35,504 nucleotides of DNA, from positions 1 through 35,504 of the forward strand of contig JAJRPT010000031.1 in assembly GCA_024280675.1 (NCBI GenBank). The letters run 5' to 3'. A program made the translations under genes and the position numbers. Each line of letters starts with the position of its first letter. The first letter of the stretch is position 1. The stretch comes from Bacteroidota bacterium. GTDB lineage: Bacteria > Bacteroidota > Ignavibacteria > Kapaibacteriales > UBA2268. Positions 17,538 through 25,923 of this stretch are shown piece by piece. The notes beneath the pieces were generated by a model that made no database searches, was not told the DNA's origin, and saw only the letters and a program-made list of their open reading frames with translations.

Positions 17538-19937
17538 ATGAAAAATCAATTCAAAATATTAACTAATTCGGAGGGAGTCGTGAAAAGACTTTCAATTTAT
17601 TTGCTTTTGGCAGTTTTTCTTTCGCCAACAGTATTTTCGCAAACCTTTACAATGTCGGGAGCTTCGGCGACCTTTCACAATGAAGGTGTGATTAGATTTG
17701 TAGACAACGACGGTAAATTCCGTACCACATCCAGCAACGTATCAAATGTATCAAATTCTGGTACGATACAATTCGACGGCACGGACAATCAATTCACCGA
17801 CGAGTCCGACGCAGTTGGAACTACTGGTGCTTTGGGTTCAAGCTCTGCTCTTAGAGTACCTGGGACAGTTAGATATTCCGCAACGGTTGGTACGCAAAAT
17901 CTACAAAACAGGTATCTTACCAATTTGCAAACGTCGGCTGCATCTACCAAAGCATTCCCGAATAACATATTTGTAAGCTCTTCTTATTCAGTTGCTGGCG
18001 GAGACAGAGATTATGACGCAAATGCGGGTACTTTCACCTACGATGGCACGGGTGATCAAACAATAGTGGGCGAAAGTGGAGCTGGTGCAACCAATGGTTA
18101 CAACAATCTATTCTTTGCTGACACTGGGGATAAGACATTAGAAAATGGACAAACAGTAAGAGTTAATTCAACACTCAATATACTAGCCTCCACCTCAAGT
18201 GCTTCAATTATTGTAAAAGGTTCTATATTAGTAGATGATTATTTCAGCCAAGAACTTGACGCTGCAACTCTATATGTAGACGGAGTTGATGGAAATGCTT
18301 CTCTGTCATTTGGCTCAACTCAAGCAGATATTTACTCAGATATTGACTTGCGTAATGGAAACGGAACCGCTAATGTGTACCTTGGTACAGGTGGTGCTGT
18401 GATTCAAGATGGTACAAGTCCTTCTGTTTTAGTCAATTCTGGAACTTTCCACGTTGTTGATGGTAATTTAGAAATTGCATCATCTACTTCTAACTCTTTC
18501 CAACTTGCCAATAGTGCAGACGCACAAATTATTGTTGGTGCAAGTCGTTCATTCACTATAACTGGTGGTGGCTTTGCCAATGATGTAGCAGTTGGATCAA
18601 GATCTAATATGAATTTTGATGACGCATCTTTTGTAGTCTATGACACCGACGGGAATGTGATGCTGACTGACCGTTCCCACCCTTATGGCTCGCTCTACTT
18701 AAAAGGAACTGGTCACGGTACAGAAGCTGCTAGTGGTTCTTTCTATGTCTCTGAAGATTTCAACCTATCGGGCGAAGACTGGGATATTACTGGTGGTGCA
18801 ACTGCTGGTGCTGAATCCTCTCACACATTTATTATGACTGACAAAACTGCTAATGCTTCCTATGATGGCGGAGCTGAACTGACTGGTCTTATGATTCGTG
18901 AATTTGTTGGTGGAGCGGATCCAACAACTACTTACACACTCAATAACGAAGCTACTACTGTAGATTTTGAAGCAGGCAATGCTAATGTTGCAAGCCTTGG
19001 TCTTGACGTTCGTCCTGGTGGTGGTACTGCTGGATATGTTTCTGATTTCGACGCAAACAGAGATGTTGACCGTAGTGCCGGTTTCTACTTCGATGCTGCA
19101 TCTGGTACATTCGAGGCTAACGTGCTGGTGGGTTACAAATCTGCATCGGAAGCTGGTGCTCATAGTGCTATAGTTACTCAAACTTTGCGTTACCGTGAAG
19201 ATGATGGAACTTCTAACACAAAAGTATCTACTGGATACACTTACGCTCGAAATTCAACTTCATCTCCATTTGAAACTGTATATTATAGAGGAATTAGAAA
19301 AGATGGCGATGTTGGATCTAACAACTATACTCTGGCCGGCGTTGCAGCAGGGAATGTATTATTCCTTCGTGGTGGACCGACTTACTTCATATCTGTAACC
19401 AGTGGTCGTTGGGCAAATCCTTCAACTTGGGATGAGAACGAGCAACCTGGACCAGATGACATTGCTGTTGTAAAACACAACGTACACGTTGGATATGTGA
19501 AATCAACTGATAATTATGGTATCAATGATGACGGAACAGAAGAGTTTGACTGGATTACTAACCAATTCGGTGGCTCTTATGTAAACACTCAACTTGTGTC
19601 TAAAATCATAATCGACGAAGAGTACAATGACATTGGAAACCCAACAAATGTTGCTACTCTAATGGTTGGTCAAGATGTTTCAATGGGAATCCGCTCTGAT
19701 GCTTCGCTTGACGGATTAGTGCCTGAGCATGGTTCTATACAAATAAAAGATAATGCAAATATTGCTACGCTTGACTTGCCAAGCGATCTTACGACCGAAA
19801 ACACTGGTGCAGGCGAAGTTAATTCTGGCCTTATAATTTACGCCGGAGCAACTTTCCATGTTCAAAGAAACTTCGATCTTGAGGATAATGGTTTATTTGT
19901 TGGTCCTGACGCTACTGTACTCATTGATAAAAAATAG
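17538..19937 (+). CDS. Large secreted beta-strand-repeat surface protein
   Basis: The 799-residue protein has a signal peptide (RLSIYLLLAVFLSPTVFSQ) and a long beta-rich body high in Gly, Ser, Thr, Asn and Asp. Repeating motifs such as NSGTIQFDGTDNQF, AGTFTYDGTGDQTIVGE and NNLFFADTGDKTLENGQ resemble strand-turn units of beta-helix adhesins in this phylum. SVTSGRWANPSTWDENEQPGPDD around 615-640 is a motif common in secreted proteins of the group. The C-terminus (GPDATVLIDKK) lacks a T9SS sorting domain, so the export route is unclear. Two starts compete: ATG at 17538 in an A/T-rich context, and GTG at 17580 directly before the signal peptide with GGAGGG five bases upstream. It is first in a co-directional block. 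Confidence 0.88.
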   Translation: MKNQFKILTNSEGVVKRLSIYLLLAVFLSPTVFSQTFTMSGASATFHNEGVIRFVDNDGKFRTTSSNVSNVSNSGTIQFDGTDNQFTDESDAVGTTGALGSSSALRVPGTVRYSATVGTQNLQNRYLTNLQTSAASTKAFPNNIFVSSSYSVAGGDRDYDANAGTFTYDGTGDQTIVGESGAGATNGYNNLFFADTGDKTLENGQTVRVNSTLNILASTSSASIIVKGSILVDDYFSQELDAATLYVDGVDGNASLSFGSTQADIYSDIDLRNGNGTANVYLGTGGAVIQDGTSPSVLVNSGTFHVVDGNLEIASSTSNSFQLANSADAQIIVGASRSFTITGGGFANDVAVGSRSNMNFDDASFVVYDTDGNVMLTDRSHPYGSLYLKGTGHGTEAASGSFYVSEDFNLSGEDWDITGGATAGAESSHTFIMTDKTANASYDGGAELTGLMIREFVGGADPTTTYTLNNEATTVDFEAGNANVASLGLDVRPGGGTAGYVSDFDANRDVDRSAGFYFDAASGTFEANVLVGYKSASEAGAHSAIVTQTLRYREDDGTSNTKVSTGYTYARNSTSSPFETVYYRGIRKDGDVGSNNYTLAGVAAGNVLFLRGGPTYFISVTSGRWANPSTWDENEQPGPDDIAVVKHNVHVGYVKSTDNYGINDDGTEEFDWITNQFGGSYVNTQLVSKIIIDEEYNDIGNPTNVATLMVGQDVSMGIRSDASLDGLVPEHGSIQIKDNANIATLDLPSDLTTENTGAGEVNSGLIIYAGATFHVQRNFDLEDNGLFVGPDATVLIDKK

Positions 19938-20010
19938 ATAATGGGTTAATTTAATCACTAACAAGACAATTATTTTAATTATACTAGAAAAGCGAAGATG
20001 AAAAGTATAG

Positions 20011-20048
20011 GGCAGCCTGATTAAACTCAATGAGCTGCCTTTGCTTTC
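20011..20048 (+). terminator. Possible weak terminator or attenuator hairpin
   Basis: GGCAGC (20011-20016) pairs with GCTGCC (20034-20039) around a 17-nt loop, followed by TTTGCTTTCT. It lies between the two large surface-protein genes. The T-tract is interrupted, so it may only reduce readthrough into the downstream gene. Confidence 0.45.
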
Positions 20049-20056
20049 TCTAAAAG

Positions 20057-22471
20057 ATGAAAAAGATAATCTACATATTAAGCGTTCTCACATTCTTTGC
20101 CACCGCAGAGTCGCAGACATTTTCCAGCCATGGAGTGATTGTAAATGAAGGGACTTTTATTATTAAAGATTTGAACTTGGTAAGACTGGGCGGTACGGTA
20201 GAAAATTCTGGGACATTCACATTAAGCGACAGCCCAAATGGTATGTTCATTGAATCTAACTCTAATTTTATCAACACTGGCGAATTTAATTTATTTAACA
20301 CTTTGAACTGTAATGGCAATATTGACAATGAAAATGGATATTTGCAATTAAATTATAATGGTGGGACTGTTCTTGCCCAAGATGCCATTGGCGGATTTGT
20401 AGATTTTAATTACTCTGAGGATTTTCAAGTAATTCCTATGCTGAGCTTTGACAGTGTTGTGTTCAGAGGAAATGTGAAAAGATTTGATTATGACAACACA
20501 AGAAACCAAGATTCATTAGTTGCCCGCTCTTATTTCTCCTCCAGCAACAACACACAACTGACTTATCAATCTGATGATATAGAAATACACTCTCACCAAG
20601 TCACCAATCATGGCGGAACTGTTAAAAACTTCTCTGGTCCATGGTCTTGGTTTAGACAAAACTCCGACTCTCTTGGCGCGCAACTTGGTGGTTCTGGGTC
20701 TTTTACTCAATATGAAGTAGACAATCCAAATGGTGTAGAAATTGTAAGCAATGGAATATATATTGAGAATTTATTGCAACTCAGCCAGGGTGAGATGAAG
20801 AATACATCATCGCTCAACCTCACAATGGCAGACCAATCATCAATCCACCGCAAACCACAGTCATCACTATCGAGCCAGCCAAACTGGGAAGGCACGGTGG
20901 CTGTTCTTTACAATGGTTCTTCTAGCATCTCTACTAAAATTACAGCTGAGATTCCTACAGGCAAATCAATACTCACAGATCTTGAAGTGGAAAATACTGG
21001 AGGTATTGAGCTGACTCGTGACGTTTATGTAACCGACCGAATTTCGCTCAGAGATGGGAATATTTACACAGACGAAGACACAGACTCAGACGGCACAAGA
21101 GACAGCAGAAACACTTTATACATGATTAATTCTGACAATACAGCTTTAGAATTCGAGGACAAAAGCTCTGAGATTGTTGGTGCTTTTGCAAAAACTAATC
21201 TTGTGCTTGGTCAGGCAATGAAATTCAACAACGAATATACTAATTTAGCACTTGGTGAATTTGGCTCGGATATAGGAAATATTGACACATTGATTCTTCG
21301 TGTAGAGCCAAAATTCTCTTGGGATCAGGCAACTTATGGCGAGGTATCCAATGTGCAAAGAAAATTTGAAATTGCAGCAAGAAATTCAAACGGAACTGAT
21401 GCTCTATTTTTGAACTCGGCTACTTTCGGTTATGCGTGGAGGCATTTTGCTTCCGCCCCACCTTTTGAGAATGAAACTCCTGCCACTGGTGAATTTTCTT
21501 TCGACGAAGCAAGGCTTATTCACTGGGATGAGACTAATAACTCTTGGATTGACCAAGGCGAATCGGCTACAATTTTAACAGATGAGGGTGCAAACTGGGC
21601 TTACGGCATAGCCGATTTAAGAGGAGAACTGGGTCAATTTGCGGTCGGTGTCTCAGCCATTGATTATCTGCGTTTGATAGCTAGTGCCATACTCCAAGGG
21701 CCATACCGTGGGCTTGGAATTTATTCCGATGCAAACTACACCTCCCCTAGCCCTGTCCCACTAATGGGAACTGAGCTTAACCAGCAAGGGCTTTTGCCAT
21801 TGAATGCTCCGGACGAATACCCTTACAATCTTGATCCCGCAAGAGCATCGGCTACACTTAGTGTAATGCCACAAAACATTGTGGACTGGATTGTTGTTGA
21901 GTTTAGAAACAAAGCACTAGCAGAAGATATTGGTCCTCCACTTAAAAGTTTTTTCAAGACTTGCTTGCTCAGGTCCGACGGAATGTTAATTGATTTGGAC
22001 GGATCATCTGAGATTCTAATACTACAAGAAGATACCAAGACACCAGAGAATCCTGGAGGAATTGACGCAAGTGGAAACACTCCATATCATATTGTTTTAC
22101 GTCACAGAAACCACCTCTCAGTAGTCAGTGCTAATCCCGTATCTTTTTCTGGAGGCGATACCACAAGACTTACTCTTTCGCCTGGAGATTTGCTCGGCGA
22201 AGTGAAATTGCTTGGACTTGATAATCTGGGCAATAATATATTTGGACTATTGGCTGGGAACACAGACCACAATAGACTAACCATATTAAATGAGCAAATT
22301 ATTAATGAGTTTGGTTTCGAAGACGACAAGCAAGCCATCTGGAATAAAATTGGTTTGGCTGGCTACATGAGAGAAGATGCAAACCTTGACGGTTTGGTCT
22401 CGACAAAAGATTATAATATAAGCTGGAATAATAGACAGAAATTTACACTAGTCAAAGATTTGCTTCCATGA
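20057..22471 (+). CDS. Secreted surface protein with a C-terminal dockerin-like motif
   Basis: The 804-residue protein starts with a short signal peptide (KKIIYILSVLTFFATAESQ). Its first 150 residues carry strand-turn repeats (VNEGTFIIKDL, VENSGTFTLSD, NFINTGEFNLFNTL) like the preceding gene, and the middle continues with NTGGIELTRDVYVTDRISL. The last 35 residues contain DANLDGLVSTKDYNISWNNR, with Asp, Asn, Asp and Asp spaced like the calcium loop of a type I dockerin or EF-hand. Dockerin-like C-termini with this DYN-NNR ending are known on secreted Bacteroidota proteins. There is no T9SS sorting domain. The stop overlaps the next start by four bases (ATGA), so the two products are probably translationally coupled. 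Confidence 0.87.
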   Translation: MKKIIYILSVLTFFATAESQTFSSHGVIVNEGTFIIKDLNLVRLGGTVENSGTFTLSDSPNGMFIESNSNFINTGEFNLFNTLNCNGNIDNENGYLQLNYNGGTVLAQDAIGGFVDFNYSEDFQVIPMLSFDSVVFRGNVKRFDYDNTRNQDSLVARSYFSSSNNTQLTYQSDDIEIHSHQVTNHGGTVKNFSGPWSWFRQNSDSLGAQLGGSGSFTQYEVDNPNGVEIVSNGIYIENLLQLSQGEMKNTSSLNLTMADQSSIHRKPQSSLSSQPNWEGTVAVLYNGSSSISTKITAEIPTGKSILTDLEVENTGGIELTRDVYVTDRISLRDGNIYTDEDTDSDGTRDSRNTLYMINSDNTALEFEDKSSEIVGAFAKTNLVLGQAMKFNNEYTNLALGEFGSDIGNIDTLILRVEPKFSWDQATYGEVSNVQRKFEIAARNSNGTDALFLNSATFGYAWRHFASAPPFENETPATGEFSFDEARLIHWDETNNSWIDQGESATILTDEGANWAYGIADLRGELGQFAVGVSAIDYLRLIASAILQGPYRGLGIYSDANYTSPSPVPLMGTELNQQGLLPLNAPDEYPYNLDPARASATLSVMPQNIVDWIVVEFRNKALAEDIGPPLKSFFKTCLLRSDGMLIDLDGSSEILILQEDTKTPENPGGIDASGNTPYHIVLRHRNHLSVVSANPVSFSGGDTTRLTLSPGDLLGEVKLLGLDNLGNNIFGLLAGNTDHNRLTILNEQIINEFGFEDDKQAIWNKIGLAGYMREDANLDGLVSTKDYNISWNNRQKFTLVKDLLP

Positions 22472-23919
22472 GGATTTGTCTCTACATATTAATTTTTGCC
22501 CTTGCTTCTCTTGCACATATTAATGCTCAGGAAAACCTTGCCACCTTTGTTATTAAAAATTCTCGTGCCATCGCTCCAGATTCTCTAGAATTTGAAATAT
22601 GGATGGAAAGAAATAGCGAAAAATGGGAAAGATTTGCTAATGCTTCTTTTAATCTAGAGTTTGTTTTCGATGACGAACAAACCGTGACCACTGGTCTTGC
22701 AAAAATTAATCCAGATGAGATGGGTATAGTATTTTTGCCTAGTACAGTGGCTGATTTCCAAGGCATAAGTGCTGGTGATCATGCCTCAACAGATGTAAGC
22801 TCACTTGCCGAAAATGAATACAAGGTCATTGACAGGATTTACATTGACGATATTCACGAAGGCAGAATAAGCATAACACTGGTCGGCTCAGATGAATTTC
22901 CTGATACAAAATATATATGGGCTAACGACGAGATGGACTCTAGTCTTTTTATTGCTAGATTTCTTATCTACTCTAAGAAAAGCTATAAGCAAGTGCCTAG
23001 AAGACTTGCATTTAAAAAACCTCTCAGCTATTATCAAAATGTGACATACAAGATAAATGACATCGTTGAGCAGTTCGGTCAAACAGATTATTATATTGCC
23101 GATGACAACATTTCTATGGTAGATCCAACGGGTCAGACCAGCATTGCATTTTTCCCGGATGTTGCTCCTCCTCCAGATTTTGTACTCAGATACATCCATC
23201 CACAATACCTTGGCAATGGGAAAATGAGAATTTCTTGGGCAACTACTGCTGAGATTTTCAATACAGGGTTTATGATTGAAAGAGTTCGCATGCCATATTT
23301 TTCAACTGCTGAAGATCTTGCAAGTATTAATTGGGTATCTCAGCTTGATAAAAATTTAGATTATGACAATGAACTTTCTGCTCCAAATCCAGACATATCT
23401 ATTGTAGGTTTTGGCGACACAGAACTACCACAAAATGCAAATCACTCCAACGAGATATTAAATGATAAATTACTAGCAGGTGCAGACCATCCCGATGGCT
23501 ATGATTACAACTTTATTGACGAGCATGACTTTGTGCGAGAGGATTATTATTGCTTCCAAGTCTCTTCTATCGACTGGAATGGTACCGTTGTGCCTCTTGG
23601 GCAAACTTGTGAGAAAATACCAAATGCAATCATCACACTAGCAGAAGCTAGACCAAATCCATTTGCCAGAGAAACCACGGTGCAGTTTTCAGTCGATGAT
23701 GATGTGAACCTTTGGGCTTATGTGGTGGACGAAAAAGGAAGTATAATAAAAAGATTATACGAAAATGACCATGTGCAAAAAGGCACATATCTACTCAATA
23801 TCTCAATGCCAGAATTCTCCTCGCAAGGACTCTACAGCCTTGTTTTCACGGCTGAACCTATCAATGATAAAAATTTCGAAATCTCACGTGCATTGGTTAA
23901 ACTGCACATGATTAAATAA
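22468..23919 (+). CDS. Secreted protein with T9SS type A-like sorting domain, possible cohesin-like N-terminus
   Basis: The 483-residue protein has a signal peptide (RICLYILIFALASLAHINAQ). Residues about 22-170 are beta-rich (LEFEIWMERNSEKW, SFNLEFVFDDEQTVTTG, GRISITLVGSDEF, SLFIARFLIYS), an order of strands that could be a cohesin-like sandwich; this is inference. Around 250-270, KMRISWATTAEIFNTGFMIE is a fibronectin III-like segment common before T9SS domains. The C-terminal 90 residues fit a type A sorting domain: ARPNPFARETTVQFSV, LWAYVVDEKGSIIKRLYEN, GTYLLNISM, GLYSLVFT and a final KLHMIK. It overlaps the preceding gene by 4 nt. Confidence 0.87.
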   Translation: MRICLYILIFALASLAHINAQENLATFVIKNSRAIAPDSLEFEIWMERNSEKWERFANASFNLEFVFDDEQTVTTGLAKINPDEMGIVFLPSTVADFQGISAGDHASTDVSSLAENEYKVIDRIYIDDIHEGRISITLVGSDEFPDTKYIWANDEMDSSLFIARFLIYSKKSYKQVPRRLAFKKPLSYYQNVTYKINDIVEQFGQTDYYIADDNISMVDPTGQTSIAFFPDVAPPPDFVLRYIHPQYLGNGKMRISWATTAEIFNTGFMIERVRMPYFSTAEDLASINWVSQLDKNLDYDNELSAPNPDISIVGFGDTELPQNANHSNEILNDKLLAGADHPDGYDYNFIDEHDFVREDYYCFQVSSIDWNGTVVPLGQTCEKIPNAIITLAEARPNPFARETTVQFSVDDDVNLWAYVVDEKGSIIKRLYENDHVQKGTYLLNISMPEFSSQGLYSLVFTAEPINDKNFEISRALVKLHMIK

Positions 23920-23991
23920 TTTTTACTAGTTAGCTACTTTTCTAAAATAATTATTTAATTTGGCTTGTAATTTGCTACATTTCTTAGGATA

Positions 23992-25386
23992 ATGAAAAAA
24001 CCAGCCTACATATTAATTATTCTGTCATTAATACTTTTTAGCAAGAGTACAGCCCAAGACGAGTATGGGACTATGCTCGAGACTGAAATTCTTGAAAATT
24101 ATGACACTCTTCTTACCACCAGAACTTATGGTAATTGGTGGTTTAGCTTTCTGGGTGGAGGCTTAGCATTTAATACATACAATGGCAATTTAAATAATCT
24201 TGAGAATCCCACAAAAGTATTTCACGAAGATGCAAATAAAGTCGTCAGCTTTGAAACTACCAACAACAGATTAGCTTTTGGCTGGCCTAATTTCATGCTA
24301 CTAAATGTCGATTATATTCCAGCGGCAACAGACTGGGGAGGGCAGCTTAGATTATTATGGGATTTTCATAGCTTCACCGCTCAAAGGGTTAAAGACAGGG
24401 AATTCGATGATGATATAAACTTCATTATCGAGGGAAATATTGAATATATTGGAATTAATCCCGCAGTCTCCTACCGCTTGCCTTATTTTGCGGGGCTAAA
24501 GGCATACACTGGTCCAAATATTTTCATACCCATTGATGCCACTGGATCTTTTATTGATAATCCAGATAATATTTCAAACAAAAGACCAGACTTCAAACTC
24601 GATGATGTACCAATTATGTATGGTCTACACCTAGGTATAGAAAAAGAATGGCTCAATATGGATTTTGCTAAAACTGTGAGGGTGAAGTCTACTTTCTTCT
24701 TGCAAGCAGATTATTTTTTTACTACGGCTATCAATGATTTTAACTCTGACTTGCAAACATTTAGAGTAAGACTAGGAGGAACCTTTAGGATCGGTCCCGA
24801 TATTTTGGAATACGATACACTAAAGTTTGATCCTTTTGCCAATAATAGAAATCTTGCAAAATTTGAAACAGACCAAAGCGTTATCTTCGCTGGATTTTTA
24901 GTAAGGGAAGAAATCGGTGCAAACTCTATCTCGTTTGTTGATTTGCCAAAAGTCTCACAACAAGTCAAAGAAGAGCCACAGTTTGCACAAGAAATGGAAA
25001 AAGAAAAAGAAAAAGAAAAAGAGATAAAACTCGACCTTAAAAGAGGAACTAAAAAAACATACTCCTTCTCAAGATCTACCGACACTAGATTATCCAAAAC
25101 TATGAGAAGCGAAATAGATGGGATAATAAAGTGGATGAAACTCAATCCAGAATCAGAGGTTAGAGTCGTGGGCCATTCCGACAACACCGGCACCACTGCC
25201 GAACAAACCCAAAGAGCCAAAAAAAGATCTGAAGCCGTTCTCAGATATATGCAACTCAAAGGGATTCGAAAAGAAAGGGTACTTGTCACACAACAAGGAG
25301 CCCGTACCCCAATCGCCGACCCAAAGACTGAGGCCGGCAGGAGAAAAAACCGTAGAGTAGAAATTGAAATTGTCAAGATAAGATAA
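23992..25386 (+). CDS. OmpA-family outer-membrane protein
   Basis: The 464-residue protein has a signal peptide (AYILIILSLILFSKSTAQ), then about 280 residues of aromatic beta strands suited to a barrel (WWFSFLGGGLAFNTYNGN, FLQADYFFTTAIN, FRVRLGGTFRIG). A charged linker with (Glu-Lys)n at about 336-344 follows. The C-terminal OmpA-like domain at about 365-464 has EVRVVGHSDNTGTTAEQ, RAKKRSEAVLRYM and ADPKTEAGRRKNRRVEIEI, the residues that bind peptidoglycan diaminopimelate. It should anchor the outer membrane to the wall. Its place after a T9SS cargo gene recalls OmpA-type proteins near T9SS components, but it is not clearly PorE. Confidence 0.9.
   Translation: MKKPAYILIILSLILFSKSTAQDEYGTMLETEILENYDTLLTTRTYGNWWFSFLGGGLAFNTYNGNLNNLENPTKVFHEDANKVVSFETTNNRLAFGWPNFMLLNVDYIPAATDWGGQLRLLWDFHSFTAQRVKDREFDDDINFIIEGNIEYIGINPAVSYRLPYFAGLKAYTGPNIFIPIDATGSFIDNPDNISNKRPDFKLDDVPIMYGLHLGIEKEWLNMDFAKTVRVKSTFFLQADYFFTTAINDFNSDLQTFRVRLGGTFRIGPDILEYDTLKFDPFANNRNLAKFETDQSVIFAGFLVREEIGANSISFVDLPKVSQQVKEEPQFAQEMEKEKEKEKEIKLDLKRGTKKTYSFSRSTDTRLSKTMRSEIDGIIKWMKLNPESEVRVVGHSDNTGTTAEQTQRAKKRSEAVLRYMQLKGIRKERVLVTQQGARTPIADPKTEAGRRKNRRVEIEIVKIR
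24997..25020 (+). repeat. In-frame (GAAAAA)4 hexamer repeat
   Basis: Four perfect GAAAAA units encode the Glu-Lys linker between barrel and OmpA domain. The six-base period keeps frame if copies change, so linker length could vary between strains. Confidence 0.85.
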
Positions 25387-25520
25387 AGAAATATCTGCTG
25401 GTCTTAATCTCTTTTTTATACCTCATATTAACAATATTATAAAATTATTATTTATTATTGAAATTTATTTATTAATTTTACTCCAATAAATATTGAAAAT
25501 AATTTAGAGGTTTTTTTATT

Positions 25521-25910
25521 ATGTCAGATCAAAAAGCACCAATCGCTGTGATTGAAGATAATACTCCGATTAGAAAACTATTTGCTACCATTCTTGCCAA
25601 ATCTGGATTCACCGTAATAGAATTTGCAGATGGCAATTCCGCACTTAAATCTTTTAAAGAAAATCCCGTCTCTACAATCATCATGGATATACTTCTTCCA
25701 GATATTAATGGCACCGAACTCATTAAAGATGTCAGGAAAATTGATGCGTGTTCAGATATACCAATAATTGCTGTAACCGGTTTTGCACAATCCTCCGACA
25801 GAGAAAAATTCATAGAACTAGGCTTCGATGCCTATATTTCTAAGCCTATTAATACTGGCGCTTTTGTCGAGGAAATAAAAACTATTCGCTCCAACAAATT
25901 TGCTAATTAA
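25521..25910 (+). CDS. Single-domain response regulator (CheY-like receiver)
   Basis: The 129-residue protein is only a receiver domain. Acidic-pocket residues Glu12 and Asp13 (VIEDN), phospho-acceptor Asp56 (IIMDILLPDINGTEL), Thr86 (AVTGF) and Lys108 (YISKPI) are all in place, so it should be phosphorylatable. There is no DNA-binding output domain, so it must act by protein contact or in a phosphorelay. It is 13 nt upstream of the histidine kinase gene and surely its partner by position. The ATG follows a T-rich stretch (TTTTTTTATT). The 134 nt before it is A/T-rich, with no clear terminator after the OmpA-like gene. Confidence 0.93.
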   Translation: MSDQKAPIAVIEDNTPIRKLFATILAKSGFTVIEFADGNSALKSFKENPVSTIIMDILLPDINGTELIKDVRKIDACSDIPIIAVTGFAQSSDREKFIELGFDAYISKPINTGAFVEEIKTIRSNKFAN

Positions 25911-25923
25911 TCTAACTGAGTAA

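Noticed and set aside
19998..20024. Eight-codon open frame ahead of the possible attenuator hairpin
   Set aside because: It has no run of identical regulatory codons and such short frames are common by chance; not enough to call a leader peptide.
24711..25376. 221-residue minus-strand open frame within the OmpA-like gene
   Set aside because: It is antisense to a clearly conserved OmpA domain.
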